NCBI GenBank assembly: GCA_963835595.1
Contig: CAWIGL010000003.1
Coordinates: 686,566 to 750,565, forward strand
DNA length: 64,000 nt
Direction of reading: 5' to 3'
Origin: CAWEPK01 sp963835595
GTDB lineage: Bacteria > Desulfobacterota > Syntrophorhabdia > Syntrophorhabdales > WCHB1-27
Part shown: piece after piece, positions 17,150 to 24,006 of the stretch
Position numbering within the stretch: position 1 is the stretch's first letter
Layout of the letters: each line of letters starts with the position of its first letter
Translations under genes and position numbers: made by a program
Notes under the pieces: model-generated
What the model was told of the DNA's origin: nothing
Database searches by the model: none
What the model saw: the letters and a program-made list of their open reading frames with translations, nothing else

Positions 17150-17431
17150 ATGCCAAAGACCACCCGCCGCATCCCCGTTTTGGACCTGAATCAATCGGCC
17201 TTCCACATGCTACAGCACGATAATCCGCAGGAAGAGTTACAGCCCGGCGGACGAGTGGCCTTCATGCATGATGCCGGTGCGCTTTTCTATGAACTGTCCG
17301 CCCGGTACAACCAGAATGAGCCGGTGCCCGTGCAGGACTTTGTAAACTGCCAGAGGCAGTTGCGAGCACGCATGATGACCCTTAAAAACGGAAATGGAAA
17401 GGTTACGGATCATGGACGGAAAATCCATTAG
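17150..17431 (+). CDS. Small element protein upstream of the primase
   Basis: A 93-aa protein. The segment GGRVAFMHDAGALFYELSARYNQNEPVPVQDFVNCQRQLRARMMTLK resembles the short DUF5659-like proteins found beside mobile-element replication genes; the match is from memory and weak. It has a strong ribosome binding site (AAAGGAGG). Its 3' end overlaps the primase gene by 20 bases, so the two are probably translated together. Confidence 0.55.
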   Translation: MPKTTRRIPVLDLNQSAFHMLQHDNPQEELQPGGRVAFMHDAGALFYELSARYNQNEPVPVQDFVNCQRQLRARMMTLKNGNGKVTDHGRKIH

Positions 17432-19853
17432 TCCCTTTGCCTATTTCCTCAACGGCTATAACCCCGACAGTGATTCGCTCGTAAGAACAGCGCTCGAAGA
17501 CTGGACAGGCAACAGCGGGCTATTGGGTGAAACCCTGGAGAAATACCAAGTCCGGCTCTTTTCCGGGAACGCCGACGCTCTGAAGGAGCGCCTGGGCTTC
17601 GCCTCTTTCGACGGCCAAGGCATACTCAGGACGGCCAGGCTGGTTGAAATCCCTTCTTTCAGTCCGAACGGCGCTATCATATCATGGAGCTACCGGCTGT
17701 ATCCGCCTCTTGACGGCAGGCGCTATCTCCATCCGAAGGGACAACCGGCAAGACCGTACATTCTCCCCGAAGTATGGTCCGTCCGGGAGAAGACAAATAA
17801 ACCCCTATGGATTACTGAGGGGGCGAAGAAAGCTCTGAAGCTCGTTCAGCACGGCAGACACGCCATATCGCTTGCGGGCGTATGGAGTTTTAAGGAGGGC
17901 AAGGACGGCGAAGAGACGTTCATCTTCGACGATCTGGAACAGTTTGTATGGAAAGGTCGGACAGTCTTCATGGGCTTCGACGCCGATCTGTGGACAAATC
18001 CGGGCGTCCGCTTTGCCTTGTACGAACTAGCACTTAAGCTCATGACCAAGGGCGCCCTTTTTCACTTCCCTAAGTGGGCCGGGGCGAAAGGGATAGACGA
18101 CTACCTCGTGATGCAACAGGGCGCGGAGAAGGCCCTTAGCGACCTTGAGGGCAAAGCTCTACCCTTTGACAGGTTCGTATGCCCCGACCATCGTGATGCC
18201 GTCGTACGGGCGCTCAGGCTTGCCCAGGGGGCTTTTTCCGACCTCGACAGGGAAAGTATCGTTACCACGGTTGCCAAGAAGTTGAATATCCGCCCGAAGA
18301 GGCTATTCGTTGAGCTTCAGAAGGATAAAGAAGCGGCGCAGCCAACATACTCTGACGATGAGAAGGCAGCAGCCCTTGAGCTTCTGAAGAAGCCCGATCT
18401 TGTGACGCGGTTTCTATCGGTGTGCCACACCCGCTACCTGGGCAGAGATGAGACCCTTATTCTTGTGAAGCTCGCCTGTGTAACTCGGCATTTCAATAGG
18501 GGCCTTTCGGTTATTCTCAGCGCAACATCGAGCACGGGCAAGAGTTTTCTTATCGAGATTGTGCTTCTGACGTGCGACCCCGGAACCTTCGAAAACTTCA
18601 CACGCACAAGCGCCCAATATCTGCTTTATCGGCAGGAACCTCTTGACCATGTAATTGTTACTTACTTTGAGCTTCAGGGAACCGGGCAGACGGCGGAGAT
18701 TATCAGGACGGCGCTTTCTGAAGGCACGCTTCGTCTGGGGACGGTCCTGAAGGACTCGACCGGGAGCATGAAGGCGGAGAACATCGAGAAGGACACCCGT
18801 GGACTTGTCATCCTCAGCACGCATACGGGCAGGAGCATCGATCACGAATTGGCTACCCGCGTCCTTACGCAAGAAATTACCCACGATGAAGCTCTCGCCC
18901 GCGACGTGTATCGGCAGAAGGCAAATCGGCAGGACCGGCCCAACGACAACACTGCCTTCCGTCTATGGCAAGTGGCGGATAGTCTTATTGAGCCTTTGGA
19001 CGTCCAAATTCCATATCTTCCGCAAATGGCAGAACTGTTCCCTACGGACCAGGAACGGTATCACAGGGATTTCGAAAAGGTAATCGCTCTCGTGAAGGCA
19101 TCCGCTCTATTGCATCAATACCAGAGAGAGCGAACCGGTAACGGCGCTGTCATAGCCGATAGACGGGATTACGGGCTTGTCTACAGCCTTTCTAACATCT
19201 TCGCGGAGAGCGTCCTTCCCGTGAGTGAACCCGTTCTAAAGCTCTTAGACATGCTTCAGAATAATCCCGACATGACGAGGGCCGAGGCGCAAGACGCACT
19301 ATTGGTCAGTGACAAGACCTTAAGACGGCAAATCGAACAAGCAGCAAGGGCCGGTTTCTTGGAGACAGAAGGGAGGGGAACAAAGCAGACCTTCAAGGTG
19401 GTTGAAATACCGAAGCCTCAAACGGTCCTTCCGTCACCCGAAGAAATATTTTCATATCTTCCCCATGTCCAAATGTCCAATACGCAAAAAACGAATGAAA
19501 CACAAGACAAAACACCGGACAATGGCGATTGTCCAATAATGTCCAATTGTCCAAAGGGAGAGGAGGAAGCAGCCGGGACCATGCCGGAGTTGGACAACTG
19601 GACAAAACTGGACAAAGGGGCTTGTCCAATGGATTCCGTTGATAGGCAGGGCGAAACAGGCAACCGGACAACTGGACACGAAAAAGGCAATGAGAGTCTT
19701 TCTGGCACTTTTACAGAATCTTGCGGGGATCAGCCGGTGCCCGACGGAAGCTGTGAAAAGCATAAGATGAAATTCCATCCGGCCACCGGGGGTCTTAGGG
19801 CTTTTTGCCCGCCACGGCAGACATGGTGCTGGACTGTGCAACAACAAACGTGA
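17412..19853 (+). CDS. Primase-helicase replication protein
   Basis: A protein of about 813 aa. The N-terminal half has a Toprim-like (DUF3854-type) core: LWITEGAKKALKLVQHGRHAISLAGVW and FMGFDADLWTNPGVRFAL. The second half is a P-loop ATPase with Walker A SSTGKS, a hydrophobic Walker B-like strand ending in YFE, and RGLVILSTHTGR. A winged-helix follows (MTRAEAQDALLVSDKTLRRQIEQAARAGFLE). The last 120 residues are low complexity and coincide with an iteron-like DNA array. The architecture recalls the alpha protein of satellite P4. I prefer ATG 17412 with GGAAAGG eight bases upstream. Confidence 0.8.
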   Translation: MDGKSISPFAYFLNGYNPDSDSLVRTALEDWTGNSGLLGETLEKYQVRLFSGNADALKERLGFASFDGQGILRTARLVEIPSFSPNGAIISWSYRLYPPLDGRRYLHPKGQPARPYILPEVWSVREKTNKPLWITEGAKKALKLVQHGRHAISLAGVWSFKEGKDGEETFIFDDLEQFVWKGRTVFMGFDADLWTNPGVRFALYELALKLMTKGALFHFPKWAGAKGIDDYLVMQQGAEKALSDLEGKALPFDRFVCPDHRDAVVRALRLAQGAFSDLDRESIVTTVAKKLNIRPKRLFVELQKDKEAAQPTYSDDEKAAALELLKKPDLVTRFLSVCHTRYLGRDETLILVKLACVTRHFNRGLSVILSATSSTGKSFLIEIVLLTCDPGTFENFTRTSAQYLLYRQEPLDHVIVTYFELQGTGQTAEIIRTALSEGTLRLGTVLKDSTGSMKAENIEKDTRGLVILSTHTGRSIDHELATRVLTQEITHDEALARDVYRQKANRQDRPNDNTAFRLWQVADSLIEPLDVQIPYLPQMAELFPTDQERYHRDFEKVIALVKASALLHQYQRERTGNGAVIADRRDYGLVYSLSNIFAESVLPVSEPVLKLLDMLQNNPDMTRAEAQDALLVSDKTLRRQIEQAARAGFLETEGRGTKQTFKVVEIPKPQTVLPSPEEIFSYLPHVQMSNTQKTNETQDKTPDNGDCPIMSNCPKGEEEAAGTMPELDNWTKLDKGACPMDSVDRQGETGNRTTGHEKGNESLSGTFTESCGDQPVPDGSCEKHKMKFHPATGGLRAFCPPRQTWCWTVQQQT
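19466..19678. repeat. Iteron-like array (TGTCCAA), candidate replication origin
   Basis: Ten copies of TGTCCA or its complement in 213 bp. Seven are full TGTCCAA: 19466, 19474, 19530, 19540, 19548 and 19623 direct, and 19590 inverted. Three are TGGACA: 19599, 19609 and 19673. Spacing inside clusters is 8-10 bp. The array lies within the 3' end of the primase-helicase gene, whose protein there is low complexity. Origin function is inference by analogy with satellite islands. Confidence 0.6.
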
Positions 19854-19867
19854 AAGGAGAAAGGAAA

Positions 19868-20113
19868 ATGGCAAAAAAGACGATAGCGATAAAACCTGAA
19901 ATCATGGGCGCTTATCACGAGGCTATTATATTGCGTGACGTGCGTGAAGGTCTCTGTGACCTATGTAAGAAAGACCGGGGCACCGTCGGACGATTGGAGA
20001 TACCGGAACAAGTCGGCACTCTTGTGCTCCAAGTCTGCCCAGCCTGCTTAATTGAGATAGTACGCGACATTTTGCGGTCCATGCCCCTCCCTGAAGCCAA
20101 AGTTACAGTGTAA
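19868..20113 (+). CDS. Small zinc-finger-like protein
   Basis: An 81-aa protein with two CxxC pairs, LCDLCKK (about 32-35) and VCPACL (about 59-62), likely to bind zinc. It follows the primase by 14 bp with AAAGGAGAAAGG upstream. I start at ATG 19868. Function unknown; possibly DNA- or protein-binding. Confidence 0.6.
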   Translation: MAKKTIAIKPEIMGAYHEAIILRDVREGLCDLCKKDRGTVGRLEIPEQVGTLVLQVCPACLIEIVRDILRSMPLPEAKVTV

Positions 20114-20132
20114 CCTTTTCGTGAGGTGAACC

Positions 20133-20729
20133 ATGCCAGGACGAAGGATCATCAATGACGACAAGCTGAAAGAGCTAATCAAGACCGACAAGACGTTGAA
20201 GGAGATAGGCCGGGAGCTTGGCGTCAGTCATGTAGCCGTCCACAAGAGGGCAAAGCGCCTGGGTCTCTTGCGGCTTCCTCAATCCCTTGAGAAGCTGACC
20301 GACAAACAGCGGGAATTCTGTTTAGCTATTGCAAGCGGGCAATCGAGGATAAGCGCCGTCATGCAGACCTATGATGTCACAACCAGGGAATCAGCTAAAG
20401 CCCTTCAACAGAGCTTAATGAAGGAACCGGCAATCACAGCAGCCATTACTGACCTGATGGAGATGAAGGGCATAGGGCGGGAGTACCGCATAGACAAGTT
20501 AAAGGAACATTTAGACAATGCGGACCCGGTCATTTCCCTTAAGAGTCTGGACATGGCCTTCAAGATAAGCGGGGATGAGGAAGCATCGAAGCGGCAGACA
20601 CCGGAAAAGACGAGCTTTGTGCAAGTCAACATCGATCAATACAATTGGCCTGTAAGGCCAAGATGCGCCGGGTGTGAGCACTGCGGGGCTTGTACAGAAC
20701 CGAAGGACCCCGAGGAGCAACAAGCGTGA
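20133..20729 (+). CDS. Terminase small subunit-like protein
   Basis: A 198-aa protein. The N-terminal HTH (KTLKEIGRELGVSHVAVHKRAKRLGL) is followed by the pattern typical of phage terminase small subunits: LTDKQREFCLAIASGQSRISAV, then an ALQQSLMKEPAITAAITDLME segment and the long helix REYRIDKLKEHLDNADPVISLKSLDMAFKI. The C-terminus has a cysteine cluster (CAGCEHCGACTE) that is unusual. No large terminase or capsid gene is present. In phage-inducible islands a lone TerS redirects helper packaging, so that is the attractive role here; a plain HTH regulator is the alternative. Confidence 0.6.
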   Translation: MPGRRIINDDKLKELIKTDKTLKEIGRELGVSHVAVHKRAKRLGLLRLPQSLEKLTDKQREFCLAIASGQSRISAVMQTYDVTTRESAKALQQSLMKEPAITAAITDLMEMKGIGREYRIDKLKEHLDNADPVISLKSLDMAFKISGDEEASKRQTPEKTSFVQVNIDQYNWPVRPRCAGCEHCGACTEPKDPEEQQA

Positions 20730-20967
20730 GACGGGCAGAAGGGGTTAACCTTCACCTTCGTAAATCGTACCCAGAAACGGGTCTTGTACGTATGTGGATA
20801 ATGAGCGCGACCCCCGTCCTCTCCCTCTTCGAGGCGGCCGGGCCAAGCCAAAAGCGGCCCGACTCTTGGGAGGTTTAACCTGTTCAAAAAATCGCGTGCA
20901 CTTGGACGAAGGGTTGATGCTAATGTCGAACAAACCGGGGTCGAATGGTCAGGCCGGGGGGTAGGCC

Positions 20968-21276
20968 GTGAAGATCAACTTTGAGAAGCAAGACCTGGAC
21001 ACCGTAGCCGAGCGGGTTATCGAGGCCCTTAAGCCCTACCTTACCCGAAAGGATGACGGCGAGGATGACGCCGTGCTCGACGTGCCGGGCCTATGCGATT
21101 ACATACACGTAACGCCGAAGTGGATTCACGAGCGGACTCACTTGAAGGAAATCCCTTACTACAAGCTCTCCAACAAGCAGCTAAGATTTAGGAAGCGGGA
21201 TATAGACAAATGGCTTGAATCCCTACGGACCCCGGCGATTCATCCCGTCTCATCACGAATGAAACTAATGAGGTGA
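20968..21276 (+). CDS. Excisionase/AlpA-like DNA-binding protein
   Basis: A 102-aa protein. After an N-terminal amphipathic segment (DTVAERVIEALKPYL), residues 35-85 form a MerR/excisionase-type winged HTH: LDVPGLCDYIHVTPKWIHERTHLKEIPYYKLSNKQLRFRKRDIDKWL. It starts at GTG 20968 and lies 146 bp before the repressor. It probably bends DNA at the arm sites during excision, as small Xis proteins do. Confidence 0.75.
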   Translation: MKINFEKQDLDTVAERVIEALKPYLTRKDDGEDDAVLDVPGLCDYIHVTPKWIHERTHLKEIPYYKLSNKQLRFRKRDIDKWLESLRTPAIHPVSSRMKLMR

Positions 21277-21341
21277 GCAACGGATATCATGTCCGTTTAC
21301 TACCCCCGTAAAGCGTCTATTTGCAACGGAAACTGCGAGAC

Positions 21342-21361
21342 TGTATAGTGAATTGTATAGT
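21342..21361 (-). promoter_or_regulatory. Internal pair of arm-type sites before the repressor promoter
   Basis: TGTATAGT at 21342-21349 and 21354-21361, the complement of the ACTATACA octamer at both element ends. The pair ends 22 bp upstream of the -35 box, so binding could link recombination and repressor/integrase expression. Confidence 0.55.
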
Positions 21362-21383
21362 CAAGACTTTTTTCATTTCCCCC

Positions 21384-21411
21384 TTGACAATAATAACTGA
21401 GTTATTATACA
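21384..21411 (+). promoter_or_regulatory. Promoter with embedded palindromic operator
   Basis: TTGACA (21384-21389) and TATACA (21406-21411) with a 16-bp spacer. A perfect 19-bp palindrome, ATAATAACTGAGTTATTAT (21390-21408), fills the spacer and overlaps the -10 box. The XRE-type regulator starting 12 bp downstream most likely binds it and represses its own operon, which includes the integrase. Confidence 0.75.
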
Positions 21412-21422
21412 ATGAAGGTGTC

Positions 21423-21653
21423 ATGAGAGATTGGACCCCGGAAGAGATAAAAGGACTAAGAGCAAAATTCGGTATGACTCAGAAAACCCTTGCCGATCTT
21501 GTAGGGGTAACGTGGGTCTACGTCGGTTTACTTGAACGGAATAAAAAGCAACCAAGCAAGACCCTGAAGCTGGCCTTGAGCTATATAGAGAGGGAATTGA
21601 CGGCAAAGAATACGGAAAAACGGAAAGGGGGCAAACATGGCAAAGAAGACTGA
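21423..21653 (+). CDS. XRE-family repressor-like regulator
   Basis: A 76-aa protein that is essentially one lambda-repressor-like HTH: EIKGLRAKFGMTQKTLADLVGVTWVYVGLLERNKKQPSKTLKLAL. ATG 21423 follows GAAGGTG. It shares an operon with the integrase and overlaps it by 17 bases. A 19-bp palindrome in its own promoter supports autorepression. Confidence 0.8.
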   Translation: MRDWTPEEIKGLRAKFGMTQKTLADLVGVTWVYVGLLERNKKQPSKTLKLALSYIERELTAKNTEKRKGGKHGKED

Positions 21654-22779
21654 CAAGGACAAGAAAGAGCTTCCGAAGGGGATTTACAAGCGCGGCGGTA
21701 TCTTCTGGATACGGTACGCGGGCCTTGACGGGAAGATGGTTTACGAGTCCGCCAAACAGGGCGAGAGATTGGGAACCAAACAACAGGACGCAGAAGCCCT
21801 ACTTCATGAGCGCAAGGCGGACATAGGCAGGGGGAAGCAGCCTGAGATAAAAAAGAAGATTCCCAATATCACATTCAGGCAGCTTTCCGTTGATTATCTG
21901 CAATGGGCGAAGCGGCAACGTTGCTTCCCGCAGAAAGAAACCCTTGTCAACCAGCTTGTGACGATCTTCGGGGCTTATCCCCTTCGGGCCTTCAATAGTA
22001 GGCTACTCGAACAATATCAGACAGAGAGGATGGAGAAGGGCCGGAAGCGGGCTAAAAAGGCGATACCGGGTGGCAACAAGCCCGCGACGATCAACCGCCA
22101 TGTAGCAACCATCAAAGCGATGTTTACGAAGGCCGTAGAGTGGGAGTTTGTGGAGGAAGAGGTATTAAAGAAGGTCCGTAAGGTGAAGCTTCTGGAAGAA
22201 AATAACAGGCGACTGCGGTATCTCTCAAAGGAAGAGTGCCGAGCGCTTTTGAACGAATGCGCCGATCATCTTAAACCGATTGTTACAATGGCGCTCAATA
22301 CTGGAATGCGGCGGCATGAGATACTAAGCCTGAAATGGGATAACGTGGACATGAGGCACGGCTTCATACTTCTGGACAAGACGAAGAACGGGGAGCGCCG
22401 GGAGATACCTATCAACGAGACGCTGAGGGCTACCATCGCCCGTCTGCCGCGCCGTCTGGACCTTCCCCATGTCTTTATCAATCGCGCTACTGACCTCCCC
22501 TATGGTGACATCAAGAACGCTTTCAACCGGGCTTGCAAGCGGGCCGGGATACGCGATTTTCACTTTCACGACCTTAGACATACCTTCGCTTCCCACCTTG
22601 TCATGGCGGGCGTTGATATAACGACCGTGAAGGAACTTCTGGGCCACAAGACTCTTACCATGACGCTTAGATACGCCCACCTCGCCCCGTCGCACAAGGT
22701 CAAAGCCGTTGATCTTCTGGACAACGCCATCAACGAAAGCGCCGACTATACAAAAACTATACAATTTGCGGAAAAGTAG
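21637..22779 (+). CDS. Tyrosine recombinase (integrase)
   Basis: A 380-aa site-specific recombinase. The N-terminal arm-binding and SAM-like domains run to about residue 195. The catalytic domain shows ALNTGMRRHEILSL (Arg), FHDLRHTFASHLV (His-x-x-Arg), ELLGHKTLTMTLRYAHL (His/Lys region and catalytic Tyr). It is transcribed toward the tRNA-Arg and ends 39 bp from it, the classic position for a tRNA-targeting integrase. Two arm-type octamers overlap its last codons. Confidence 0.95.
   Translation: MAKKTDKDKKELPKGIYKRGGIFWIRYAGLDGKMVYESAKQGERLGTKQQDAEALLHERKADIGRGKQPEIKKKIPNITFRQLSVDYLQWAKRQRCFPQKETLVNQLVTIFGAYPLRAFNSRLLEQYQTERMEKGRKRAKKAIPGGNKPATINRHVATIKAMFTKAVEWEFVEEEVLKKVRKVKLLEENNRRLRYLSKEECRALLNECADHLKPIVTMALNTGMRRHEILSLKWDNVDMRHGFILLDKTKNGERREIPINETLRATIARLPRRLDLPHVFINRATDLPYGDIKNAFNRACKRAGIRDFHFHDLRHTFASHLVMAGVDITTVKELLGHKTLTMTLRYAHLAPSHKVKAVDLLDNAINESADYTKTIQFAEK
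22745..22763 (+). promoter_or_regulatory. Right arm-type recombinase sites
   Basis: ACTATACA at 22745-22752 and 22756-22763, again 11 bp start to start, embedded in the last codons of the integrase gene. Confidence 0.65.
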
Positions 22780-22800
22780 AAGATGGGTACTGCCCGAAAA

Positions 22801-22859
22801 CCCTTGCAAATGCAAAGCGCGCCCGCCGAGAATCGAACTCGGAACCTACGGCTTAGAAG
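22801..22859 (-). repeat. Right attachment site with flanking inverted repeat
   Basis: 22817-22859 is the element-supplied copy of the tRNA 3' half, matching 14305-14347. Just before it, CCCTTGCAAAT (22801-22811) is the exact inverted repeat of ATTTGCAAGGG at 14350-14360, just inside the left end. In a circular excised form the two would flank the core about 50 bp apart. Confidence 0.75.
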
Positions 22860-22891
22860 GCCGTTGCTCTATCCTGTTGAGCTACAGGCGC
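22818..22891 (-). tRNA. tRNA-Arg (anticodon TCT)
   Basis: A cloverleaf of about 74 nt. Acceptor GCGCCTG pairs with CGGGCGC (one U-G at 6-67). The D arm is AGCTC...GAGC, the anticodon arm ACGGC-CTTCTAA-GCCGT, and the T arm CCGAG-TTCGATT-CTCGG. CCA is not encoded. The 3' half is supplied by the integrated element; the original half lies at 14305-14347. Confidence 0.93.
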
Positions 22892-23115
22892 ACGCCTAAT
22901 TATAACTATTCGGAATGGGCGTTTGCAAGAGACGGAAGAGGATGGATGCACATATTTCGCCGTGAACCAGGCCCCGCATCGGGGGAAAAACGGGGTGAAA
23001 GCGGCGCCGCTTTCATTATGTGCTTGAAAAAAACGGCAATGAAGGTTATCTTTTAGCGTTCCTTGACGCGAGCCAATCGCAGGACTAGTTTTTCCATCAA
23101 ATACTGAGGTGAAGG

Positions 23116-23208
23116 ATGGGCAGTGTCGTTAAGTGGAGAAAGAAGAAGATGCGGAAGCACAAGTACAGAAAACTAAGAAGAAGGACGAGGCACCAGAGGA
23201 GAAAGTAG
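23116..23208 (+). CDS. AURKAIP1/COX24-family small ribosomal protein
   Basis: A 30-aa, strongly basic protein starting MGSVVKWRKKKMRKHKYRK and ending RTRHQRRK. The KMxKHKxRK...RxRHQR pattern is that of the AURKAIP1/COX24 (mS38-like) domain, short bacterial versions of which are associated with the small ribosomal subunit. A strong GAGGTGAAGG lies directly upstream. It is too short for usual gene callers. Its last 36 bases overlap the 3' end of nfo on the other strand. Confidence 0.8.
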   Translation: MGSVVKWRKKKMRKHKYRKLRRRTRHQRRK

Positions 23209-24006
23209 CGACCTCATAACTGCCATATTCTTTTCGTCCATGCTGCCCATCTTGGGGGTCTCCATCACGCCGCCAAGATGGGCAAGCCTTTTATCGTTGA
23301 GGAGAAAGCGGAAGCACCCCTCGCCGATATAGCCCTTCCCTATATGCCAGTGCCTGTCCCTGCGGCTGCCTTTGGGGGTCTTCGAGTCGTTGAGGTGGAA
23401 GAACCTGAGGCAGGCCGGCCCGCAGCGCGCCTCCATCTCTTCGATGATCGAGTCCCAGACGGCCTTGCGCCGCACGTCGCGGCCCGACTCGAACAGATGG
23501 GCCGTATCGAGGCAAAAGCCCACCCTTTCGGCGTCCCCTATGCGCTTGTGCAGGCTGATCAGCTCGGCGATGCTCTTGCCTACGGCGCCGCCCTGCCCGG
23601 CCGCATTTTCGAGGAGCACCGAGACGGGAAAGGAGGCGAGCACCTCTCCTACCGAGCGCGCCGCCGCGTCGATGCCTTTATCGACGCTCTCCCGCGAGCC
23701 GCAATGCGCCACGATAGCCCCGATCCCAAGCTCCGCGCAGAGGCCGGCCTCGTGCATGAAGCCTGCGAGGTTCCTCGGGTCTTCGTCGGAGCGCGCAATG
23801 TTGGGGAGATACGACAGATGGGCCACGACAGGCAGGTCGCGGAATAACCGGCCGAAGTCCTCGCGGTCGGCATCGCTCCAGGACTTTTCGGCCCACGACC
23901 TGGGGTTCTTCACGAATATCTGGATAACCTCGCAGCCGAGGCGCACCGCCTCCCCGTAAGTATGCTCGAAGCCTTTCGCGATGGAGACATGGAAGCCTAT
24001 CTTCAC
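23173..24006 (-). CDS. nfo: Deoxyribonuclease IV (endonuclease IV)
   Basis: A 277-aa TIM-barrel AP endonuclease that cleaves 5' of abasic sites. Zinc ligands appear in GFHVSIAKG (start), VVAHLSYLPNIA, IVAHCGS, LLENAAGQG, FCLDTAHLFESG, FFHLNDSKTPKGSRRDRHWHIGKG and a late GVMETPK (here Met precedes the usual glutamate). It starts at GTG 24006, overlapping the upstream epimerase stop. Confidence 0.93.
   Translation of the reverse strand: MKIGFHVSIAKGFEHTYGEAVRLGCEVIQIFVKNPRSWAEKSWSDADREDFGRLFRDLPVVAHLSYLPNIARSDEDPRNLAGFMHEAGLCAELGIGAIVAHCGSRESVDKGIDAAARSVGEVLASFPVSVLLENAAGQGGAVGKSIAELISLHKRIGDAERVGFCLDTAHLFESGRDVRRKAVWDSIIEEMEARCGPACLRFFHLNDSKTPKGSRRDRHWHIGKGYIGEGCFRFLLNDKRLAHLGGVMETPKMGSMDEKNMAVMRSLLSPLVPRPSS

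Larger units (their letters stand above)
14328..22859 (+). mobile_element. Integrated phage-satellite-like element in tRNA-Arg
   Basis: About 8.5 kb bounded by direct repeats of the tRNA-Arg(TCT) gene, with a tyrosine integrase next to the intact tRNA. In order it carries a small leftward gene, three secreted or membrane proteins, an unknown 252-aa protein, a 93-aa protein, a primase-helicase, a CxxC protein, a terminase-small-subunit-like protein, an excisionase, an XRE regulator and the integrase. Capsid, portal, large terminase, tail, relaxase and type IV secretion genes are absent. Left-end genes are visibly more AT-rich than the flanks. The gene set resembles PICI- or P4-like satellites; assignment to either is inference. 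Confidence 0.8.
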
